Source of the DNA: Rotaria sp. Silwood1
Lineage: Eukaryota; Rotifera; Eurotatoria; Philodinida; Philodinidae
Assembly (NCBI GenBank): GCA_905250075.1
Contig: CAJNOP010000667.1
Location: forward strand, 53,813-117,812
DNA length: 64,000 bases
Reading direction: 5' to 3'
Every line of letters begins with the position of its first letter. Position 1 is the stretch's first letter. Below, in pieces: positions 62,406 to 64,000 of the stretch. The notes beneath the pieces were generated by a model. The model saw only the letters and a program-made list of their open reading frames with translations, was not told where the DNA came from and searched no databases. A program made the translations under genes and the position numbers.

Positions 62406-64000
62406 AGTATATGAATATACAGCACGTGTTAGTCACAAGTTCACTTGATTAGTTAAAATTTATTGCGATAAAGTGGCTCTTCTTCATTGTACGTTACTTT
62501 CTTCATATGTGTGAAAAAGTAAAATTTCTTTGTTGAGATTGATTATAGTATTTAACAAAAAGTCACCCTAACTGTTTCAATGTCATCTTGGAGTGAAAAC
62601 ATGCCTCTATTATCGGTAAAAAAATCAGCTCGTTAGCTAGGACTTTTAGTAGAGATATTGAATTGTTTCTTGGTAAAGTGACTTTTGGGACACCCTATAG
62701 AATGGGCAGAGACATGTTCTATTGATTCATGGAACGGTTCAGAACGCTTTCTATCCAGATAGAGAACGATTTTTGAACTGAGAAGAAAGCATTCCGTACT
62801 AGTGTGAAACAGTAAAGAATGAGTTCCTTTAGACTTAGAACTTTTCTTTTTGTTTGTGAAAACGTTCGCTAAGCTGTAGAACACATTCTTCATGTAAAAG
62901 ACAAGACTCTACATTTTTATGAATGCGTTCTCTTCCGTTATTTTTAGAAATATTTTTCACTGGATAGTCTTTTAGTAATAGTCTCAATAGTTTGATATTC
63001 ATTGGAAAGACGAGATACTTCTGCTATTTGTATGAATAAAATGAAAATCTACAAAGTGAGTTGTCGTTTTTCTTATTCTATGTTCGAAATAAAAAAAGAA
63101 ATCGATGGAGTACTCACAAGAAATTCTTTAAATTTTATATTTTTTACTACTTACAAATGTGTCTATTTATTTTTTTTCTTTGTATGATGAACCTTACATT
63201 TACCTAAAGCACAGGTAATATTATATTGAAAAAAAAAATGATTCGATACAAAATGTAAGAAGGATATCGAGAATTAAAATCCTTTTCATGGTTCCGACAT
63301 AAATATAAAATACTTAAAAGGACTTTCTAGATGATAAGACTTTCTAAAAGTTTCATGCTAATCTATAAAGCCTTAAAAGTGCTTCAGCTTTGTTTTCATT
63401 ATTGAAATATTTATTATTTCAGCAAAGATTATATTCCCATAAAAGTTATAGAAATATAATGAATAAAATTCAAAATTTCATATATTTGAATGTTTGCTGA
63501 GAAGCAACAAAACTAATTATATTTTCTTAATGTTTACAGGAATCAAAAATACGCAAATAAAGTAAATTACAATTTTCAAAGTCTTCAAATTTCGTTAGAA
63601 AATTCAAAAAAAAAATTTATTTTAACATTCTCCTATACATTGTGCTTAGTTTTTATATCTGCTGACAACTATACAGCGCGTTTATGTTAATAACAGAAAG
63701 AATAAAAATATAAAAGTAAACTCTTTAGTTATAACAAGTTCAAAAACATTGTGTCGAATTCTGTCTAATTACTTGCCATTTTTTTCATGTAGCCTAAGAT
63801 TTCGCTACATATTGACGTCAAAAACGATTCGATCTTTTGCAAAAGATCAGTCAACTAATTCTTTGTATGAAACATTTTGCTTTTCCATACCTTTAGAATT
63901 TCCGCATGTATTTTATTGATTGAATCGAACAAGTGAACGATTTTGTAGACTATTGTCGAAAATATCAATAAAATGTGTTTGTCTTTTTTTTCTTGTTCCT
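62406..64000. other. Trailing non-coding stretch
   Basis: A minus-strand open frame at 62633-62893 (86 codons, serine/lysine-rich) has no motif. No gene, RNA or repeat was recognised to the end of the window. Confidence 0.35.

Overview
This window looks like a scaffold piece from a bdelloid rotifer (Rotaria/Adineta type). Supporting signs are AT-rich DNA, very short introns (about 50-80 bp) with GT..AG ends, gene families common in bdelloids (intronless GPCR, F-box/leucine-rich proteins, RSE-type ADP-ribosyltransferase, KLC-like TPR relic, large extracellular-domain membrane proteins), a bacterial-looking dehydrogenase gene, and many islands of TGTGGG-like repeat, the hexamer I recall as the bdelloid telomere repeat. 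No LTR element, retrovirus-like element, Polinton, rRNA gene or CRISPR array was seen.

Layout. 0-4.3 kb: a TTAA-bounded inverted-repeat element and a large membrane protein gene (-). 4.3-15.5 kb: gene-poor, with decayed coding islands, a 41-bp minisatellite, a foldback element with a tRNA-like piece, a nested telomere-like/TTTTCGACATTTTTAT structure and a methyltransferase relic. 15.5-17.3 kb: an NADPH oxidase (-). 18.4-25.4 kb: a TPR relic, a 13-exon DLG-type tandem-PDZ gene (+) and a Tc1/mariner relic. 25.65-26.63 kb: an intronless D-2-hydroxyacid dehydrogenase (+), likely acquired from bacteria. 28.1-37.3 kb: complete cobalamin-dependent methionine synthase (16 exons, 1264 aa), with an antisense ADP-ribosyltransferase gene nested in its 2.9-kb intron 10. 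37.5-38.6 kb: an AGTRAP-like gene only 170 bp downstream of methionine synthase. 39.5-40.7 kb: a GPCR (-) interrupted by a 100-N gap whose flanks duplicate each other. 41-48.6 kb: repeat-rich, with unidentified coding fragments, a TTAA MITE, a 0.9-kb GTAC foldback and telomere-like hairpins. 48.7-50.9 kb: a 15-exon aldehyde dehydrogenase (-). 51-54 kb: hairpins and CCCGG-rich elements. 54.05-55.84 kb: a choline-transporter-like protein (-). 59.6-61.2 kb: an F-box protein (-). 61.8-62.4 kb: alternating repeats.

The intact genes look like ordinary one-carbon metabolism, redox, signalling and membrane functions. They do not form an obvious pathway cluster. The most unusual signal is a dispersed family of short elements built as a TGTGGG-like arm, a short core and an inverted CCCACA-like arm. 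Two of them share a 30-bp core in opposite orientation. The second is a recurrent polypyrimidine-YAG acceptor just upstream of start codons, which fits spliced-leader trans-splicing and a possible MTR-AGTRAP operon. All exon models were built by hand from splice consensus and family similarity known from memory. No search or alignment was run.
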